Assembly (NCBI RefSeq): GCF_000143415.4 | Contig: NW_003314311.1 | Location: 1,383,296 to 1,447,295, forward strand | Source: Selaginella moellendorffii | Lineage: Eukaryota > Streptophyta > Lycopodiopsida > Selaginellales > Selaginellaceae | Direction of reading: 5' to 3' | Length of the DNA: 64,000 nucleotides | In this document: one piece after another, positions 1 through 10,610 of the stretch | How positions within the stretch are numbered: position 1 is the stretch's first letter | Layout of the letters: every line of letters begins with the position of its first letter | Program-made: the position numbers and the translations under genes | The notes under the pieces: generated by a model | The model's input: only the letters and a program-made list of their open reading frames with translations | What the model was told of the DNA's origin: nothing | The model's database searches: none

Positions 1-976
1 GGACTCTTTCTCTTTATATTTAAACCTTAATAGATTGTTTCAAAAATTATTCTTTTTTATTTCTTACACTTATAAGTAATAAAAAGTTAAATCAAGAACA
101 AGGTGATGAGCCTACTCACTTCCATTACTATCCTCATTTTATCAATATTATACTCGTCTGAATACTCTAATAATAACTTTACATATTGGGAATGCAATGC
201 GTAGTTATGTAAAAAGAAATTATTAGAATACCACTTCACCCATACTTAATTCATTGTAGAAAGAATAAAATCATGACATTGCCATAACTGTGCTACTAAA
301 CTTGTGTTACAGTGGCTTAAAATAATTAAGTTATTCATTTTTTTTGTCAGGATGGATCAAATGTATGGCAATCAATCTATCTCATTAAACTAAAAGTAAT
401 CTATATATAAAAAAATGAAGAGCACAACCTCCAACAGCTGTTGGATCTCAGACTTTGGGACAACCTCGAAAGACATGCTTTTAGTAAAAATCAGGTGGAT
501 GTTTTGGTGGTCAATAGGTAGTAGACATGGTGGCCAATTGACAGCCAAGCATATGTGCAATGTAGCACTTTATTTCTCATGAGCAGTGTAGTGGAGCAAG
601 TGAGCTAAACACCTAATGATATGCCTAGCCATTTATTTTTCCAAGTGGCTCTTTCTCTTTGACATAGAGCATGAAATCTAAAAGGGGGTATTGTTCTTAT
701 TCCACTTCTGGCCACAAGTGGCCCTAGATGATGATGATCAGGGTTAAATTTTTATCTCAGGAATCAAAATCACTTGTTGCCTTGCACAATTTCCTCCTTA
801 TGGATCTTCGTAATTAATCATAATTCAACACCAAGTGTGGTGGTGAGTAGCCACCTCTCAGGAAGATTTTCTCCACGGCACATCTCATATCACAAATGTG
901 TGTGCCCAAACCCTGGATAAAAGGAGGTACTGTATCATATATATATTTAAGTTCTATAAACATTTAAGAAGATAGA

Positions 977-978
<2 letters not shown>

Positions 979-1065
<87 letters not shown>
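979..1065. repeat. (TA)n microsatellite
   Basis: An almost uninterrupted run of about 43 TA units. Such tracts are hypervariable in length and often collapse in assembly, so the true length may differ. Confidence 0.95.
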
Positions 1066-1069
<4 letters not shown>

Positions 1070-1080
1070 TTTTGCTATAG

Positions 1081-1152
1081 TAAATCTATAGCAAAAAACA
1101 ACATAGTATATATATATATATATATACTATATTGTTTTTTGCTATAGATTTA
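1081..1152. repeat. Hairpin: 30-bp inverted repeat around a TA loop
   Basis: The arm at 1081-1110 (begins TAAATCTATAGC) is the reverse complement of 1123-1152 with one mismatch; the loop is TA repeats. Together with the TA tract just upstream it looks like a remnant of a small fold-back (MITE-like) element, but no target duplication was identified. Confidence 0.75.
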
Positions 1153-3447
1153 CTTAGTTAAGTCTCATTAATAGAAGCTACTCACTTAAACCTTTTCATA
1201 CAAACTTCACGGCCATTAGGGAGTGAGGCCAAGTGTTTCTTAGACCATAATTTCTGCCAAAGAACCAAGCTCTCACTCCCCTCAAAGAGGAGAGTCTCAC
1301 AATGGACTCTATAATTGAAACTCCTTGTGTTAGGTGAGTGATACAATTGCCGCCAAGCATATAAGGCTTGATTCCATGGGGAAGTGGTTGGCAAATAAAG
1401 ACACCATTGACAGCATGAAAGGTTTTCACACTTCCAAGCATAGATTTGAAATTCTATATAGTGTGGTTTTAGATATTTAACATTATTATTTTAGAGTAAA
1501 ACATAGTTTTTTTTATAATATTATAATTCTGCCAATACCATCTTAGCATCATTTCAATTGGGTACTTCTATGCAATGTGTTCAAATTTATATATACATTG
1601 GTTTCATATAATATGTTGATCATGTATTGAACATTCCATTCATAAAGTTCCTCTTTGTCTTTTGCCCCTTCTCAAAGAATATTTTGTTCTCAAGTAGCAA
1701 TGCAATTGACTATCTCTCTATTTTATCATATATTCAAAAGGTAGGCAACAATAAATCTTATATGTTATATCAAAGCCTAGAGGATAAGATTTTAAATCTA
1801 CAACTAAGTATGTTACAAAATAAAAGTTTTATCACACAATGTTATAGTAACTACATAGCTTGGACAAACATCTCTTGCTCATGTTAAAGAAGAAGAAACA
1901 TCTCTTGCTCCTATTTAATATGTCCTTTTTTGTTTTTAACAACAACCTAATGGTAGATTTAGAGTTACAAAAGATGCAAATTCCAATAACACACTTGACA
2001 TTAGCAGTATGCTCTATTATTTTGTTTATTTTGATGTTGCTTTTAACTTTTGGGTCTCCATGGATATTACAATGTAACATACCTAAACATATAGTAATTG
2101 CATTGGCAATACATGTACCTGAAGATAAGGTTTTTATAGACATAGATCCAATAAAATTAAATTTACTTCCAGAAGTATTGAGTGAGAATAATTTCAATGA
2201 AAACAACCTTACAGTCTTCCTTGCATCACCAACCAACAATGGATGGCATTCCTGGTATCTAATAGTTTCTATTTACAATATAATTTGTTTTATAGAAATC
2301 TGATGGTCATAAAATTGCAACAGACTTAAATTCCAGTGGTGCACATAACATTGATAGTATATTCTATTATTTCATTTGCCTTTTGATGTTTCTTTTAATT
2401 ATAAACACACAAGGAAGGGTCAAAAGAGTAATAGTGTCCCTTTTTCTAGGTTGATCAAAATTAGCTTACAAATTATCTAAAGCTTCCTGAACAACAACAT
2501 AGTGACAAGGAAATACACTATAGTGCTAAATTAGGTGATGATTTTGATTGTCCACGATTCTTGTTTCAATCCTGTTAAAGATTTATCTCTCAAATTAAAT
2601 GCAACTCTAAGTAAGACAGTATTTAACATTGAAAGTAGGCCTTTTTAGGTGTAGCATAAGACTCTAGGTGCTAGAGAGGTCAGTTTGTGAAATTATTTTC
2701 TTTTCTTTTATGTGTTCTTTGTACCTAGAGTAATGAAGAATTGTCAATAACCATAAAAGGAAGAATTCCACAATGGATCACTTTTTATTTATAGTGACCA
2801 TTAATTATTCAATTCACATGATAAACATTATACACTTTTTTGGTAGGCAATGATGAAGGAGCTTTAGGAGTTCATGTGCTTTGACATCCCTACCCACTTG
2901 GATGCACTTATTATTCCATCCAAAGACACTCATTTAATTAAGTGGATCTTAATTCCACTCTTGGCTCGTGTGGAGCTTTTTATCTTGGGATCATCTATGT
3001 GCCAAGAGCTAAGGGCCAAGCAGTGAGTGATCTTGATAGCATTTTATGTTGATTGAGGCTAAAGGTCAAGTTGTAAGTGCTGTCCTTGTGTCTTTTGCTG
3101 CACTATAGCGTGTGTGTGAGTAGCATGAACATTGAGGCCATTGGCAGTCATTTTTGGCTCAATTGCAGCACTTTGAGGTCTGAAGGGTGATCAATGAAGT
3201 GCTTGGTATTGTTGGGCAATGTGAGTGTTTTATTGATTTTTCAACAGGAATTTATTCTTGATTGCTTTTTTTTTTAAAAAAAATTCTTGGAGGTGATGGT
3301 GGGCAATGTTATTGTTCAAATATGGTACTTCAGGGGGCAATATTGGTTTTATGATCTCACAGTTGAGTTCGGATACTGCTATCATGAAGTTTTATCATCA
3401 AAGTAGCAAGAGGACAAGTGATTCAAACCCTAGAGCCTAGGGTTCTT

Positions 3448-5721
3448 ATGCACACGCTTCCTATCTTCGTTTCGATTGCTAGCATTGATTTCTCAAATCC
3501 CTCCCGGTATTTTCCCCAGGAGCTGTGCGCAATCCCCTCAAGGAGCCGATTGATCGAGCAGCAAGATGAGGTTTTCGCGAACGAGTTTCTCCAAAATCTT
3601 GTCCGCGATGGAGCCCTAGAGGAAGCTCTCAATCTCTTCCAAGCAACAGCCCACAGGTGGGATGTAATCTCGTGGTCTTGCCTCATCGCAGGAAATTCTC
3701 GCAATGGGGATTCCCGGGCGGCTTTATCCTTGCTGCGATCGATGCTTCTCCACGGCGTTCCGCCCAACAAGATCACTCTCATCTCGGCTGCCACTGCCGC
3801 AGCTCACTCCAAGATACCTGCCGAGGGCGAATTCGTCCACGATCTCGCGCTCCAGGGCGGTTGGATCAGAGATCTCGCCCTCTCCAGCGCGCTACTCAAC
3901 ATGTATGGCAAGTATGGCCTCCTGGATCGAATGGAAGCGATCTTCGAGCAAATCGAGGAGAGGAATCCAATCAGCTGGACGGCAGTGATTGCCGCAAATA
4001 CCAAGTCTGGGGATTTGCCGCGAGCACTGGAGCTCTTCTCGGCGATGCTGCTTGACGGTGTTCTTCCTGACGCGGTGGCTCTGCTCACGATGGCAAACGC
4101 TTGCTCGAGAATGGGATCGATCCAGGCGGCCAGGAGAATCCACCGGCTGATCGAGGAGAGTGGGTTCCTTCTTCTTCTCGAAGCTGGATCATCGCCCACG
4201 GGGAGCTTCGATCGATCACGAGCTCTGATGCTTGCCAACGCCATCATCGACATGTATGGCGAGTGTGGATCCACATCGTGCGCTCGGGCAGCGTTTGATT
4301 CCATGGCGATGATCCGCGACGACGTGAGCTGGAACTCGATGATCGGGGCTCTCGCTAGAAACGGAGAGGCAATCAAGGCAACTGTGATCTTCCATCGAAT
4401 GCTTCTCGATGGAATCCATCCTACGAAGGTAACGTTCTTGGAGATCCTTCACGCTTTCTCACAATCACACTCTTCTCTTACAGCTCATCGATTGATTGAG
4501 CTTGTCCACGGACAGATCCAATCCCGTGGGCTGGAATGCGATGCTCTGATCGCTGCGGGGCTCATCCCCGCACTCGCGAGGATCAATCGATTGGAGGAAG
4601 CCACGCGGATTTTCCATGGAGCTCGCGATTGTCACGACGTGGTGCTGTGGACGACGATCATCGCTGCCTACGCTCAAAAGGATCGCCCTCGAGAGGCTAT
4701 GGCTTTCTTCAGGCGAATGCTCCTGGAAGGATTCCTGGCAAACGGCTACTCGATCGTCGCGGTGCTGGAATCGTGCTGCTCGATCGCGGATGGCATACTG
4801 CTGGAGTCGTGCGCCCGCGAGATGATCAGTCGAGGAAGATCGTCTCTTCCCATGGCCGTCATCGTGGAGAATTCGCTTCTCAGCATGTTTAGCCGGTGTG
4901 GATCCATCGAGGACGCTTCACGGATCTTCTCTGGGATGGACGAACGCCAAGACACTGTCTCGTGGAACAGCATGATCGTGGCGCTCTCCCAGCACGATCG
5001 ACCGGGCGAGGCACTCGCGATCTACCGGAAGATGCTGCTCCATGGTGTCAGGCCCGAAAAGATCACCTTCGTGGCGGCTCTGGACGCGTGCTCCAAGAGC
5101 TCGGATGCATCGGCTTCAGCTAATCGTGCGGCTTCGCTGGAGATCTGCGCGCTAATCCTCGAAGCCGGGCATGGATCGGACACGGCAGTGGGGGCGGCGA
5201 TGGTCGCGATCCATGGCAAGCACGGGGAATTCGATCGAGCAATGGAATGCATGGATGGGATCCACAAGAAGGATATCTTTGCGTGGAGCGCGATGGTGTC
5301 CGCGTACGCCCAGCACGAACGCTGTGTGGAGGCGATTGCGTTTTTCCGAGAGATGGTGCTGGATGGAGTGGAGGCGAACGATGTGATCTTCGTGACTGTC
5401 CTATCAGCTCTTGGCCATGCTGGATCGATCGAGGAGTGCTGCCGGTACTTTGGTGGATTGGAAGTGGAATTTGGGATGAGGCCGAGCTTGCCTCACTATG
5501 GGTGTGTGATTGACATGCTCAGCAGAGCAGGGCATTTGGCGGAGGCAGTAAGTGTGATGGAGCAAATGCCATCACAAGACAGGGTTACATGGATGAGTGT
5601 GCTTGGGGGTTGTAGATTGTATGGAGATCCACAACAAGGAAACAAAATGGCCAGAACGTTAATAGGATCTAATCCTGATAATGCTTCAGCTTATGTCGCT
5701 CTTACCAATATTTATCGTTAG
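3448..5721 (+). CDS. Intronless pentatricopeptide repeat (PPR) protein, PLS type, C-terminally short
   Basis: Encodes a 757-residue PPR protein without introns. Members of this family bind organelle RNA and act in editing, splicing or stability. Repeats are visible almost end to end, with the family signatures: DVISWSCLIAGNSRNG, SALLNMYGKYG, NAIIDMYGECGS, DDVSWNSMIGALARNG, NSLLSMFSRCGS, TVSWNSMIVALSQ and FAWSAMVSAYAQ. The tail (PHYGCVIDMLSRAGHLAEA ... WMSVLGGCRLYGD ... ASAYVALTNIYR) is the start of an E motif, then stops, so E+ and DYW domains are missing. The ATG at 3448 is the first in frame; a GTG-led extension upstream has no support. The first 2 kb is GC-rich, while the last ~90 codons are AT-rich. 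The stop lies in a 51-bp tandem duplication, which may be how the tail was lost. No organelle targeting signal can be confirmed by eye. Confidence 0.9.
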   Translation: MHTLPIFVSIASIDFSNPSRYFPQELCAIPSRSRLIEQQDEVFANEFLQNLVRDGALEEALNLFQATAHRWDVISWSCLIAGNSRNGDSRAALSLLRSMLLHGVPPNKITLISAATAAAHSKIPAEGEFVHDLALQGGWIRDLALSSALLNMYGKYGLLDRMEAIFEQIEERNPISWTAVIAANTKSGDLPRALELFSAMLLDGVLPDAVALLTMANACSRMGSIQAARRIHRLIEESGFLLLLEAGSSPTGSFDRSRALMLANAIIDMYGECGSTSCARAAFDSMAMIRDDVSWNSMIGALARNGEAIKATVIFHRMLLDGIHPTKVTFLEILHAFSQSHSSLTAHRLIELVHGQIQSRGLECDALIAAGLIPALARINRLEEATRIFHGARDCHDVVLWTTIIAAYAQKDRPREAMAFFRRMLLEGFLANGYSIVAVLESCCSIADGILLESCAREMISRGRSSLPMAVIVENSLLSMFSRCGSIEDASRIFSGMDERQDTVSWNSMIVALSQHDRPGEALAIYRKMLLHGVRPEKITFVAALDACSKSSDASASANRAASLEICALILEAGHGSDTAVGAAMVAIHGKHGEFDRAMECMDGIHKKDIFAWSAMVSAYAQHERCVEAIAFFREMVLDGVEANDVIFVTVLSALGHAGSIEECCRYFGGLEVEFGMRPSLPHYGCVIDMLSRAGHLAEAVSVMEQMPSQDRVTWMSVLGGCRLYGDPQQGNKMARTLIGSNPDNASAYVALTNIYR

Positions 5722-5803
5722 AGATGAAAGGCAATGTAACTTTACAGTGTTTTTACCAATATTGATCATTAGAGATGAAAGGCCATCTAACTTGTTGCAA
5801 GTC
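5702..5803. repeat. 51-bp tandem duplication across the PPR stop codon
   Basis: Two imperfect copies (5702-5752 and 5753-5803) both begin TTACCAATATT and contain AGAGATGAAAGGC. The first copy includes the last codons and the stop of the PPR gene. Confidence 0.8.
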
Positions 5804-6078
5804 ACCACCATCTGGGGATGGATTGCCATAATTTGCTGATTTATAGTAAAATTTGCAATGTTTGGTGATTGTAGAGTGTCTACCAATTGTAGTTTTTAGT
5901 GGGTATGAACCATAAAATCATTTTCACACAAAAATCTTGCAGAAGACAAATTTGTAAAGAAGAAACCTCTATCTAGAGAACTCTCACTTTGTTCACCTAG
6001 TGATCTATACTGAATTCCTGGAGAAATCCAAGCTCACAACCTCCTGGCCGGGCTGAGTAGATCAATCGTATAGGGATA

Positions 6079-6166
6079 GACCATTTCTCAATTTGTGTGT
6101 ATCATCCTTGTGCAGGGGCCATGCTAATCTTCACTGTATCATTCCAATTTTATTCTCCAAATAGAC
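6079..6166 (-). pseudogene. U6 snRNA retropseudogene
   Basis: On the minus strand this reads as a mutated U6 spliceosomal RNA. It contains ATAAAATTGGAATGATACAG, then AAGATTAGCATGGCCCCTG, CACAAGGATGA and AATTGAGAAATGGTC, in U6 order. It begins with GTC as U6 does, lacks a few bases of the 5' stem, and lost the 3' U tail. It is flanked by 14-bp near-identical direct repeats, 6065-6078 and 6167-6180 (ATCGTATAGGGATA / ATCGCATAGGGATA), the mark of LINE-type retroposition. No upstream promoter elements were seen, so it is unlikely to be transcribed as U6. Confidence 0.88.
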
Positions 6167-6639
6167 ATCGCATAGGGATACTGCTGCTGGATTCCAAAAT
6201 CGGTGGCGGTGCCAATGGCTGGATTTTGCGGAGACATCCATGCTTAATTTCTTAGGGTTACAATCTATCCTTGTTAGTGGATCAGTTCTTTACACAATTA
6301 AAAGATATTTCCATATTTTTGTGCATGTTGATTGCGAGGAGAGTGATGCCACCAAGAAGATCCGTAAGTCATTCATCTGGATAAAGCACACTAAATTCCT
6401 CAACTGTGAGTTCCTCTCTTCTTTATCTTGGCACAGTCGTCAAAATCCTATGAGAAAGATCAACATGGTGATGGTCAAGAGGGAATAAAAAACATACTCT
6501 ACCTGCTTCTTGGCCAGGGTGGAGTAGGTTTGGAGAGCAGGGGATGGGCAGTTGTTAATTAGGTTTATTTATCATTTTGAAATTCTAGAGCATTATATTT
6601 CTTTAATATTATTGTTCAGCATGATGTTAGTAGTTTTGC

Positions 6640-7087
6640 AGTTCTATATCAAATTTGTCATTATACTTTTAGAATAACTCCTCTCTATAGTATTTATACA
6701 CAATCGATTCTATATAAATTTTGTAACTTTTTAAAGAATAGACTGTTTAGTGGATATAAAAGTTTTTATATAGCCACATTTAATGATAGTGATTTTTTAA
6801 CACATTTTTATAACACATATGTATTTTTAATGCAACAAGATTGCAATGATGTTTTTTATTATAACAAATATATTGTTTTATGGGATACTAAAACTTATGG
6901 ATTAAGTTTTGATTGTAAATTAAGATTACAAGAAGATGAAAAATTTGTTCCATATTCAACATTTGATTTGAAAGCTTTATATATAACTAAAATTTATTGT
7001 AAAAAATCTAACTTTATAAAACCATCAATATTTGTTTTAGATTTAAATTTTCCTTTAATTTTATATGAAGATCCTAAACAAATATAG
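6640..7087 (+). pseudogene. Decayed fragment of the B-lectin-type gene family
   Basis: This is related to the intact genes at 41592-42512 and 62944-63864. The last 85 codons are open (6830-7087) and keep lectin-like spacing: QQDCNDVFYYN, LWDTKTYGLSFDCKLRLQED and FVLDLNFPLILYED. Upstream of 6830, homology continues to about 6640 but is broken by small deletions and stops (compare TAGAATAACTCCTC, TAAATTTTGTAACTT and TTTAGTGGATATAAA in the intact copies). The first half of the gene, including the signal peptide, is missing. I infer an old, 5'-truncated copy. Confidence 0.8.
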
Positions 7088-7862
7088 TCAATATGTGTTT
7101 AAATAAATTAAAAATATTAAACCATTATTTTCTACTTAAACTTAAGATTATAAATTATTTAAATCTTAAGTAGCTTACATAAATAAATAAAATATAGTTG
7201 TGTAAATTAAATTATTTAAATTATAATAAAACTTAACACAAGTTTAATTTATTGATAACTTTATTTTCTTAGAGCTGTTTTATAGAGCTTGAATTATAAG
7301 TATTCAAGAAAAAAGAACTAGAAAGTAAATATACTACATTGATGTTGTGGTTAAACTAATAATACAACTTAAATGTTTTAAAAATTATTTAAATAAATCA
7401 ATATAAATGTAAAGAAAGATAAATATTGATTGTAACTTATTATATTTTATATATAAAACATAAATTGAATAGTTATCAATAATAAGTATTATTTCTTACA
7501 ATGTATTTTCAAAAAAGCCAAGTGGTAAAAGTGGCAAAGCTGAGTAAATTAAATAAAATATTATGGTGTGAGATATAATATAACAAACAAAGTTGAGAAT
7601 TCATCATCCAAATATAAATCAAAAATAAAAATTGAAAAACAATACTTTACTATTATTTATTTTGTAATATTATTAAAGGTAAAAAATGTCACTATTTTTT
7701 AAACACAAGAAATGAAAAAATTTTGTTACCCACCACCAAATTTACTAACCCAGCCAGTAGCACAATTGTGTTCTAACCAAATTAAAACTTAAATTTGAAA
7801 TTTCAGATAAAGAATTAAGACAGAAAACTTTCCTCATAAAATATTTGGAAAAAACAAATACA
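7088..7862. other. AT-rich spacer
   Basis: Very AT-rich DNA between the lectin fragment and the 3' end of the GRAS gene. I see no reading frame, RNA gene or repeat worth naming. Confidence 0.7.
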
Positions 7863-9557
7863 TTACCTAATCAAAGACCAGGCTGAAACGGTGACTAGAG
7901 GCTGATCCAGCCAACCAAGTGTGATACCTTCACAACATTCCCTACTTCCATTTTCATCCTTCCCCTCCAGTTTGTCAATCCTATACTCAGGACACAAGAA
8001 CATCTCCAGCAGCAGCTTTGCCTGGACAATTGCACGCTGGCTCATTCCCCTGTTCCGAAACCCCTCCTCTTCCAACATCCTCTTCCATCCCTCAAACCTC
8101 TCGTGCCTCTCAATCCGGTCCTCCCCCTCACACCCAACGATGTTTCTAATCTCCCTTGCAAAGATGGTCTTCTCCACCCTCGTCCTTGCCGACAATGAGC
8201 TCTCTCCATCGACCACCACCACGCTCGAGTCCAGGGCATCAAACATCGCCGCATAATAGCGCAGCGACCCCGCAAACCTGGCCTCGAAGCACTCCACATT
8301 GTGCTCGGCTTCGTGCTCCACAATTGCCACCACCTCCGGCTTCGTGCTCCGGATGAGCTCCATCACCCCCTGGATCTGCTGCCGATCCAGCAAGCTCCGG
8401 TGGAGCTGCCCGATGCAATTCACCGCCACCGCCTCCCCGTCCTTGACGTGGAGCATCCACAGCCGGATCTCCTCGAGCCGCTCCACCACGGCATGGAACT
8501 CGAAGCACAGCCCCAGCGCCTGAGCAAACTCCGCCAGCCGATCGCCCGTCTCCTGGACGCTGTCCTTGAAAGGCCCGATGCCACTGATCCTCACCAGCGA
8601 TGGCGGCCCCTCTGATCGATTCGCTAGCGCTTGGAACAGCGCCGGCCACTGGAGCCCCTGCCCCACGTCCAGATCGATGACATGGACCTTCTTCCGCCCC
8701 TGGAACGCCTCGAGGATGGCATCGTTGGCGCTGAAGTGGGCGAACTTGACGATCGGGCTGACGTGATTGAGGATGTGGTAGGCGGCGATGGATTCCTCCT
8801 CGGCCTCGGAAGAACAGGCGGATCCGGGGCTTGGATCGGTCTCCAGCGACAGCGGCTTGTAGAGATCCGGGCGCTGGCTGGCCAACCGGCACGCTAGGCC
8901 CTCGGTAAAGTAGGCTGCCAGGCGCTCCATGGCGGTGGATCCATGCGGCGATGCCAGCTCGCCCAGTCTTGCCAGAAGGCAGTGGATCAAACTCGTGCTC
9001 TTCGCCGAGATTGCCTGGGCGCAAGCTACCAGGAGATCCACGAGCTCGATCTTTTCCTCCTTGTTGCTGTCGCTGGTGGCATTCTCGGCGGCGCGATGAT
9101 CATCATCATCCTGGTGCTGAGCGTCCAAATATCCCTGCCCGCCGATCGATTCGCTCTGCGCGTCGGCCGAGCAATCGAGAACCCCCTCCACGAGCGCCTC
9201 CCATTGTTGCTGCTCGTCGCCATCATCCCGTAACAAACCCTGCTCGCGATCGAAGGCCGAGTGGTGACGATCGAACGACCCCGCCGCGATCAAGAACGCG
9301 TCGTCCGACGCCGGCGACCCGGATCGCTCCATCCCGTTGCTGTCCGTGGAGCCCTCGCACCGCGCCGCGGCCGTAATCTCCCCAAACAGCTCATCCGGAG
9401 GCGATTTCTCCTCGTAGAAGCAAGAATCCAGGCCGTGCTCGATCGATTCCTCACCGTAGAAGCAGTAGGAGCTGTCGGACGACGCCGAGGAGTGGTCGAT
9501 CGCGAAGCACCGCTCCAGAGCCTCGCCTTCTTGCTCGCCCCTAATCCCCAGCATCAT
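7863..9557 (-). CDS. GRAS-family transcription regulator, possibly SCL28/RAD1-like
   Basis: Encodes 564 residues in one exon. The N-terminal ~165 residues are acidic and variable, as usual in GRAS proteins. The GRAS core follows: leucine-rich region I from about residue 170 (ELVDLLVACAQAIS), the VHIID block at about 290 (VHVIDLDVGQGLQWPALFQ), leucine-rich region II with the phrase LWMLHVKDGEAVAVN, the PFYRE-equivalent region near 430 (RYYAAMFDALDSS), and a SAW end (LGWLDQPLVTVSAW). GRAS proteins act in the nucleus as transcriptional regulators. The ETGDRLAEFAQALGL and LWMLHVK phrases remind me of the SCL28/RAD1 branch, but this subfamily call is from memory and moderate. The start is the first of two ATGs at 9555-9557. 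It shares a 190-bp upstream region with the divergent phosphatase gene. Confidence 0.92.
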   Translation of the reverse strand: MMLGIRGEQEGEALERCFAIDHSSASSDSSYCFYGEESIEHGLDSCFYEEKSPPDELFGEITAAARCEGSTDSNGMERSGSPASDDAFLIAAGSFDRHHSAFDREQGLLRDDGDEQQQWEALVEGVLDCSADAQSESIGGQGYLDAQHQDDDDHRAAENATSDSNKEEKIELVDLLVACAQAISAKSTSLIHCLLARLGELASPHGSTAMERLAAYFTEGLACRLASQRPDLYKPLSLETDPSPGSACSSEAEEESIAAYHILNHVSPIVKFAHFSANDAILEAFQGRKKVHVIDLDVGQGLQWPALFQALANRSEGPPSLVRISGIGPFKDSVQETGDRLAEFAQALGLCFEFHAVVERLEEIRLWMLHVKDGEAVAVNCIGQLHRSLLDRQQIQGVMELIRSTKPEVVAIVEHEAEHNVECFEARFAGSLRYYAAMFDALDSSVVVVDGESSLSARTRVEKTIFAREIRNIVGCEGEDRIERHERFEGWKRMLEEEGFRNRGMSQRAIVQAKLLLEMFLCPEYRIDKLEGKDENGSRECCEGITLGWLDQPLVTVSAWSLIR

Positions 9558-9747
9558 ACTCTACCTCTCGCAGCTGAAAGGACTCGATCGATCGCAAAGA
9601 ATGAAAGCGTTATACCCTATCGCTCTGTCCTCCCGACCAATTGTCTAGCCGTTAAAGCCTTGTGACCGTTATGAGTAAAAAACCCCATCAGCCCTAAAAG
9701 CATATTCTTTGCACGGTATTAGTCCTTTTAGGGTTCTTGGAGTAAGG
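9558..9747. promoter_or_regulatory. Short bidirectional promoter region (GRAS / phosphatase)
   Basis: Only 190 bp separate the start codons of two head-to-head genes, so both promoters and 5' leaders must overlap here or extend into the neighbours. No confident TATA box was seen. An AGCCCTAA motif (near 9690) and a TAGGGTT-type motif (near 9729) resemble plant telo-box elements found in promoters of growth-related genes. Confidence 0.5.
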
Positions 9748-10610
9748 ATGAATGAAATCCGCGAGGGATTGTTTCTGGGGAGCATTGACGATGCGGTGTC
9801 GTGTCTCGTGGGCCGCCATAGCTCCAAAATTTCCCATGTTTTATCAGTAGCAAACATCCATTTGAGCGACAAAGCGATTGAGACGCGCAGCCAAATCACA
9901 AGGAACGAGAGGAAGCAAATGCCGAAGCGCGATTTGGTGAGAAAGGAGGTGCCTCTTGTCGACTCGGAGACGCAGAACATCCTGGAGCGCTTGGAGGAGT
10001 GCCTGGATTTCATTGAGCACGGCCGCCAACACGGTGGCGTGCTCGTCCATTGCCTCCAAGGAATCTCTCGCAGGTCAGCGTGGCATTGTTTCTTAAATCG
10101 AAGTCCCAACTTTGGGCTGGTTTTTTCAGTGCTTCCGTGGTCACGGCTTATCTTATGAGAAGCGAGAGACTCTCCGTGAAAGGTGATGTTTCAATCCCTT
10201 TAGATGTTCTTTCTCTGATCGTTGGTGTTTGTCTTCAGATGCACTTGCTTCTCTACGGCTGCATAACGAAATGATCTGCCCGAATCCCGGATTTATGCAC
10301 CAGGTAAAGAGCCACAAAGATGGTGATTTTCGTGGCAAATTGACTACCAATGCTGGGTTCTGGCAGCTGGAGCTATTTTACGAGATGAAGTTCACTGCGG
10401 ACAAGGCCAGTCCCGCTTACAGCCGCTGGAACGACATAGGTTGGTAAAAAACAAGTTCAGATCCAATTCAAGTACTAAACTTCTCTTTAAAGTGCTCCAG
10501 ATTTCAGTAAAATTCCACAAGCCCCAGAACTCTCTCATTGTATTCCTGAGAGTAAATCGAGTAAAAGCGAGGAGTCTTTGGTGGATGGCTTGAACGAACT
10601 GTTCACGTGA
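9748..10610 (+). CDS. Dual-specificity protein phosphatase, DUSP12-like catalytic domain
   Basis: Five exons by eye: 9748-10073, 10130-10182, 10239-10303, 10367-10443 and 10493-10610, all GT-AG and in phase, giving 212 residues. The family removes phosphate from Tyr and Ser/Thr. The active site is HCLQGISRS: Cys102 and Arg108, interrupted by intron 1 inside the Arg-Ser pair. Asp72 in VPLVD is the likely general acid. The following ASVVTAYLM, ALASLR, CPNPGFMHQLELFYEM order matches DUSP12/YVH1-type enzymes. The protein ends about 45 residues later (SLVDGLNELFT), so the cysteine-rich zinc domain of animal and yeast DUSP12 is absent. Exon 4 could also end at 10440, but the 10443 donor gives the better frame. 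The ATG at 9748 begins the conserved NEIREGLFLGS. Confidence 0.9.

Larger units (their letters stand above)
1..3447. other. AT-rich intergenic region, no supported gene
   Basis: I see no gene I can support here. The DNA is AT-rich with short chance reading frames. It holds a long TA microsatellite and a hairpin (listed separately). Around 1970-2050 and 2315-2400 there is an imperfect direct repeat of about 80 bases, sharing runs such as CTATTATTT and TTTTGATGTTTC-like text. A 147-codon frame at 1860-2303 lacks any recognisable domain and crosses that repeat, so I do not call it a gene. Confidence 0.6.

Noticed and set aside
1182-1441. Minus-strand frames with phrases reminiscent of lectin turns (SLVLWQKLWSKKH)
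   Set aside because: The signal is a few residues only, spread over different frames, with no QxDxNxVxY motif.
1860-2303. 147-codon frame in AT-rich DNA
   Set aside because: It starts inside an unremarkable stretch, crosses an imperfect direct repeat, and has no recognisable domain; the antisense frame is equally long.
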